Shown piece by piece: positions 60,566 through 64,000 of a stretch of 64,000 nt of DNA (the first letter of the stretch is position 1; the number at the start of each line of letters is the position of its first letter). The translations under genes and the position numbers were made by a program. Source of the stretch: Streptomyces adustus (GTDB lineage: Bacteria > Actinomycetota > Actinomycetes > Streptomycetales > Streptomycetaceae); NCBI RefSeq assembly GCF_009377175.1, contig NZ_VJZD01000008.1:1-64000 (forward strand). Reading direction: 5' to 3'. A model generated the notes under the pieces. The model was not told where the DNA came from, ran no database searches, and saw only the letters and a list, made by a program, of their open reading frames with translations.

Positions 60566-60593
60566 AGCGGACGGGCTCCGAGCGGACGGGCTC
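60564..60593. repeat. 15-bp tandem repeat
   Basis: CGAGCGGACGGGCTC occurs twice head to tail (60564-60578, 60579-60593), just past the terminator. The function is unknown. Confidence 0.6.
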
Positions 60594-60734
60594 CGAGCCT
60601 GATCCGCCCCGAGTCCGGTCTGTCCCGATCGCACCCGATCACGACGTGGTCACGATCGCCCACTTGACACCGTATGCGCTCTTGCCGACCCCATGGACCC
60701 GGCGTAGACCGGAGCGCACGGGGCAAGCGGTCGA

Positions 60735-60750
60735 CGTTCGACGACGAACG
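60735..60750. promoter_or_regulatory. Operator-like palindrome before the second sugar transporter
   Basis: CGTTCG-ACGA-CGAACG is an inverted repeat with 6-bp arms, 16-31 bp before the ATG at 60766. TTGACA at 60664-60669 is a perfect -35 hexamer upstream, though I see no good -10 at 17-18 bp. Confidence 0.45.
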
Positions 60751-60765
60751 AAGAACGGGGCAGTG

Positions 60766-62145
60766 ATGCTGAGGACGAGCAGAACACACCGGACACGCGC
60801 GGCCGCGAGGACCGCGGCAGCCGTCGCCGCGGGCGCACTGGCACTCTCGCTCACCGCGTGCGGCGGCGGCGGCGACAAGAAGAGCGACGGCGGGAGCACC
60901 GCGAGCGCGGGCGGCACCGTCACCCTTCCCAAGCTGGACGGCACCACCCTGTCGGTCGCCGCCGTCTGGACCGGGGCCGAACAGGCGAACTTCAAGAAGG
61001 TGCTGGCGGAGTTCGAGAAGCGCACGGGCGCCAAGGTCACCTTCGTGCCCGCCCAGGACCCGATCATCAACTTCCTCGGATCGAAGATCGCGGGCGGTCA
61101 GCCGCCGGACGTGGCGATGCTGCCCCAGCCGGGCGCGATCAAGCAGGCCGTGGAGAAGAACTGGGCCAAGCCGCTCGGCGCCGAGGCGCAGGCCGAGCTC
61201 GCCAAGAACTACTCCCAGGGCTGGCAGGACATCGGCAAGGTCGACGGCAAGCAGTACGGCGTCTACTACAAGGCCGCCAACAAGTCCCTGATCTGGTACA
61301 ACGCCAAGGTCTTCGAGAACGCGGGGGCGAGCGAGCCGAAGACCTGGCCGGAGCTGCTGAGCACCGCGCAGACGGTCTACGACTCCGGGGTGGCCCCGTT
61401 CTCCATCGGCGGCGCCGACGGCTGGACGCTCACCGACTGGTTCGAGAACGTCTACCTCTCCCAGGCGGGCCCGGAGAAGTACGACCAGCTGGCCCAGCAC
61501 AAGATCAAGTGGACGGACCCCTCGGTGAAGGATGCGCTGACCACCCTCGCCCAGGTCTGGGGCAAGAAGGGCTGGGTGGCGGGCGGCGCGGACGGCGCGC
61601 TCCAGACCGAGTTCCCGGCGTCCGTGACGCAGACCTTCACCGGCGGCGACCAGCCGAAGGCGGGCATGGTCTACGAGGGCGACTTCGTGCAGGTCAACAT
61701 CGGCGAGACGAAGGCGAAGGTGGGCACGGACGCGAAGGTGTTCCCGTTCCCGAAGGTCGGCGCCACCGCGCCCGTGGTCAGCGGCGGCGACGCGGCCGTC
61801 GTCCTGAAGGACTCCAAGGGCGCGCAGGCGCTGGCCACCTTCCTGGCCTCGCCGGACGCCGCGACCGTGCAGGCGAAGCTGGGCGGCTACCTCTCCCCGA
61901 ACAAGAACGTCGACCCGTCGGTGTACCCGAACCCGGTGCAGCAGAAGATGGCCAAGGCGCTGATCGCGGCCGGCGACGACTTCCGCTTCGACATGTCCGA
62001 CCAGGCCCCGCAGGCCTTCGGCGGCACGCCGGGCAAGGGCGAGTGGAAGGACCTCCAGGACTTCCTGAAGAACCCGTCGGACGTGGCGGGCACCCAGGCG
62101 AAGCTGGAGAAGGACGCGGCGGCGGCGTACGGGAACGGGAGCTGA
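60766..62145 (+). CDS. Sugar ABC transporter substrate-binding lipoprotein
   Basis: The 459-aa protein has a signal peptide with lipobox LSLTAC followed by a Gly/Lys/Ser spacer, then a family-1 solute-binding fold (LPKLDGTTLSVAAVWTGAEQANFKKVLAEFEKRTG, GGQPPDVAMLPQPGAI). It resembles the alpha-glucoside or oligosaccharide binding proteins of the AglE type; the sugar is not certain. First gene of an operon that continues past the window edge. The start at 60766 follows GGGGCAGTG. Confidence 0.9.
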   Translation: MLRTSRTHRTRAAARTAAAVAAGALALSLTACGGGGDKKSDGGSTASAGGTVTLPKLDGTTLSVAAVWTGAEQANFKKVLAEFEKRTGAKVTFVPAQDPIINFLGSKIAGGQPPDVAMLPQPGAIKQAVEKNWAKPLGAEAQAELAKNYSQGWQDIGKVDGKQYGVYYKAANKSLIWYNAKVFENAGASEPKTWPELLSTAQTVYDSGVAPFSIGGADGWTLTDWFENVYLSQAGPEKYDQLAQHKIKWTDPSVKDALTTLAQVWGKKGWVAGGADGALQTEFPASVTQTFTGGDQPKAGMVYEGDFVQVNIGETKAKVGTDAKVFPFPKVGATAPVVSGGDAAVVLKDSKGAQALATFLASPDAATVQAKLGGYLSPNKNVDPSVYPNPVQQKMAKALIAAGDDFRFDMSDQAPQAFGGTPGKGEWKDLQDFLKNPSDVAGTQAKLEKDAAAAYGNGS

Positions 62146-62152
62146 TCCGGCG

Positions 62153-63496
62153 ATGACGTCGGACACCCCGGCAGGGGCCGGTCCGGCCCCTGCCGGGCCG
62201 AGGAGACGCAAGAGCGTGACCGGCACCCGCAAGACCGTGGCGGCGCTGTTCCTGCTGCCGGCCCTGGTGCTGCTCGGCGCGCTCGTGGTCTACCCGATCG
62301 GGTACTCGGTCGTACGCAGTTTCTACGACCGCTCCGGCGACGGCTTCGCCGGATTCGACAACTACCGGGCCCTGTTCACCGACGACGGCATCCGCACGGC
62401 GTTGAAGAACAACGTCATCTGGGTGGTGTTCGCGCCCACGGTCGCCACCGCGCTCGGTCTGATCTTCGCGGTGCTGACCGAACGGGTGCGCTGGGGAACG
62501 GCGTTCAAGCTGGTCGTCTTCATGCCGATGGCGATCTCGATGCTGGCGGCCGGCATCATCTTCCGGCTGGTCTACGACCAGGACCCGGACAAGGGCGTGG
62601 CGAACGCGGTGTGGGTCGGGGTGCACGACACGTTCGCGCAGTCGTCGGCGTTCCCGAACGCCCACCCGGGCCGCGAGTCGCCGCTCGTCGCCCAGGGCGG
62701 CGGGTTCGTCACCAAGGCCCCCGTGCGCACCGGCGAGGCCGTCACCCTGCCGCTCGTCGGTGTCGCCCCCGACCAGATGCCCGACGGTGCCGCGCCGGCC
62801 GCGGTGCCGAAGGCCGAACCGGGGAAGATCACCGGCACCACCTGGCAGGACTTCACCCGCGGCAAGGGGGTGGGCACGCTCGGCGCCCCCGACCCGTCCG
62901 AGCAGGGCTACTCCGGCATGCGGATCGAGGCGGTGAAGGACGGCCGGGTCGTGGCGTCGGCGAAGGCCGCGGCCGACGGCACCTTCACGCTCCCGGCGGC
63001 CGCGGACGGGGCCGTGCTGCGGCTGCCCGCGAGCAACTTCCAGGCGCCGTACAACGGGCTGGACTGGCTGGGCCCTTCGCTGGTCACCCCGGCCATCATC
63101 GGCTCGTACGTCTGGATGTGGGCGGGCTTCGCGATGGTGCTGATCGCGGCCGGGCTCGCGGGCGTGCCCCGGGAACTCCTGGAGGCCGCCCGGGTCGACG
63201 GCGCCAACGAGTGGCAGGTGTTCCGCCGGGTCACGGTGCCGCTGCTCGCCCCCGTCCTCGCGGTGGTCGCGGTCACGCTGATGATCAATGTGCTGAAGGT
63301 CTTCGACCTGGTCTTCATCATCGCCCCGGGGTCCTCCCAGGACGACGCGAACGTGCTCGCCCTGGAGCTGTACCGCAAGGGCTTCTCCGAGGACCAGCCG
63401 GGCGTCGCCAGCGCGATCGCGGTGTTCCTGCTGCTGCTGGTCATCCCGGTGATGTGGTTCAACGTACGGCGGCTCAGGCGGGAGGTGCGGCGATGA
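62153..63496 (+). CDS. Sugar ABC transporter permease with large extracellular insert
   Basis: The 447-aa MalF-type permease keeps the core spans and EAA loop (LLEAARVDGANEWQVFRRVTVP) but is about 130 residues longer than usual. About 160 residues (140-300) are inserted between spans 3 and 4 and should face outward. The last part, GRVVASAKAAADGTFTLPA, looks like a carboxypeptidase-regulatory or Ig-like beta domain. It lies 7 bp after the binding-protein gene and overlaps the next permease (ATGA). Confidence 0.9.
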   Translation: MTSDTPAGAGPAPAGPRRRKSVTGTRKTVAALFLLPALVLLGALVVYPIGYSVVRSFYDRSGDGFAGFDNYRALFTDDGIRTALKNNVIWVVFAPTVATALGLIFAVLTERVRWGTAFKLVVFMPMAISMLAAGIIFRLVYDQDPDKGVANAVWVGVHDTFAQSSAFPNAHPGRESPLVAQGGGFVTKAPVRTGEAVTLPLVGVAPDQMPDGAAPAAVPKAEPGKITGTTWQDFTRGKGVGTLGAPDPSEQGYSGMRIEAVKDGRVVASAKAAADGTFTLPAAADGAVLRLPASNFQAPYNGLDWLGPSLVTPAIIGSYVWMWAGFAMVLIAAGLAGVPRELLEAARVDGANEWQVFRRVTVPLLAPVLAVVAVTLMINVLKVFDLVFIIAPGSSQDDANVLALELYRKGFSEDQPGVASAIAVFLLLLVIPVMWFNVRRLRREVRR

Positions 63497-64000
63497 CGGC
63501 ATGGCTGCTCGCGAAGGTCAACGGCGGTCTGGTCCGGGTCTTCCTGCTGCTGGTCGGCCTGTTCTGGCTGGTGCCGACGATCGGTCTGCTCCTGTCGTCG
63601 CTGCGCTCCCCCACCGACATGAGCGCGAGCGGCTGGTGGGAGGTCTTCACTCAGCCGTCCCAACTCACCTGGGAGAACTACCGGAACCTGCTGGAGAACG
63701 GTGACATCACCGGCTCCCTGGTCAACACGGTGCTGATCACGGTCCCGGCGACCGTGCTGGTGGTGGCGATCGGCTCGCTCGCGGGCTACGCGTTCGCGTG
63801 GATGGAGTTCCCGGGCCGGGACTGGTGGTTCCTGGGCGTGGTGGGGCTGTTGGTCGTGCCCGTGCAGGTGGCACTGATCCCGATCGCCGAACTGTTCGGC
63901 AAGCTGGGCCTGTTCGGGTCCATCCTCGGGGTGATCCTGTTCCACGTCGGCTTCGGCCTGCCCTTCGCGGTGTTCCTGCTGCGGAACTTCTTCGCGGAGA
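63493..64000 (+). CDS. Sugar ABC transporter permease 2 (truncated by window edge)
   Basis: The frame is open from the ATG at 63493, in an ATGA overlap with the previous permease, to the end of the window. The 169 visible residues start MTAWLLAKVNGGLVRVFLLL and contain MalG-type features: span 1, LRSPTDMSASGWWEVF, a second span near residue 85 and LVVPVQVALIPIAELFGKLG. The EAA loop and the C-terminus lie outside. Confidence 0.9.
   Translation, partial: MTAWLLAKVNGGLVRVFLLLVGLFWLVPTIGLLLSSLRSPTDMSASGWWEVFTQPSQLTWENYRNLLENGDITGSLVNTVLITVPATVLVVAIGSLAGYAFAWMEFPGRDWWFLGVVGLLVVPVQVALIPIAELFGKLGLFGSILGVILFHVGFGLPFAVFLLRNFFAE

Overview
The window is actinobacterial chromosome, almost certainly Streptomyces. 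It is very GC-rich with strong G/C third-position bias, uses GTG and TTG starts freely, overlaps start and stop codons extensively, and its gene order matches the part of the Streptomyces core that carries murA, hupA, an ACT-malic enzyme, helD, rsuA-sigU, nnaR-narK, matAB, ssrA-smpB, ftsEX, prfB and pkaAB. No tools were run. Family names come from motifs and gene order that I recognise, and every start codon is a judgement.

Layout. 0-1.4 kb: tRNA-Cys and a duplicated SUKH-4 immunity-type gene. 1.7-6.6 kb: a minus-strand operon for a xanthine-dehydrogenase-like molybdo-flavoprotein (FAD, 2Fe-2S and Moco subunits plus a 43-aa membrane peptide), all coupled by GTGA overlaps; the Moco subunit has lost key active-site residues. 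6.9-9.2 kb: a cytoplasmic GH20 hexosaminidase and a 0.7-kb upstream region holding repeats and a chitin/DasR-type operator-like site. 9.2-20.7 kb: housekeeping genes (DUF3039, AlgH/YqgE, murA with a duplicated 3' tail, HU, malic enzyme, HelD, RsuA-SigU, a CGNR zinc-finger protein, NnaR). 20.8-29.8 kb: nitrate/nitrite transporter, a secreted protein/lipoprotein pair, the mat hyphal-aggregation polysaccharide genes with an acyltransferase, and a LysR regulator.

29.8-46.1 kb looks accessory in part: an MFS permease; a six-gene LacI-controlled operon (lipoprotein binding protein, two permeases, YicI-type GH31 alpha-xylosidase, LacI regulator, secreted multidomain GH3) that looks built for xyloglucan-type oligosaccharides; then a Sec-exported giant lectin/coiled-coil toxin of about 1480 residues coupled to a candidate immunity gene. 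This block ends against the 3' end of ssrA (tmRNA), a classic island integration site, although I see no integrase or att duplication.

46.5-64 kb returns to the core: ssrA, smpB, a PDZ-S41 protease, ftsX, ftsE, a small zinc-ribbon membrane protein, a repeat-rich LAETG cell-wall protein, prfB, the kinases pkaB and pkaA, an FHA/FtsK-like ATPase with a broken Walker A, and a second sugar ABC transporter that runs off the right edge.
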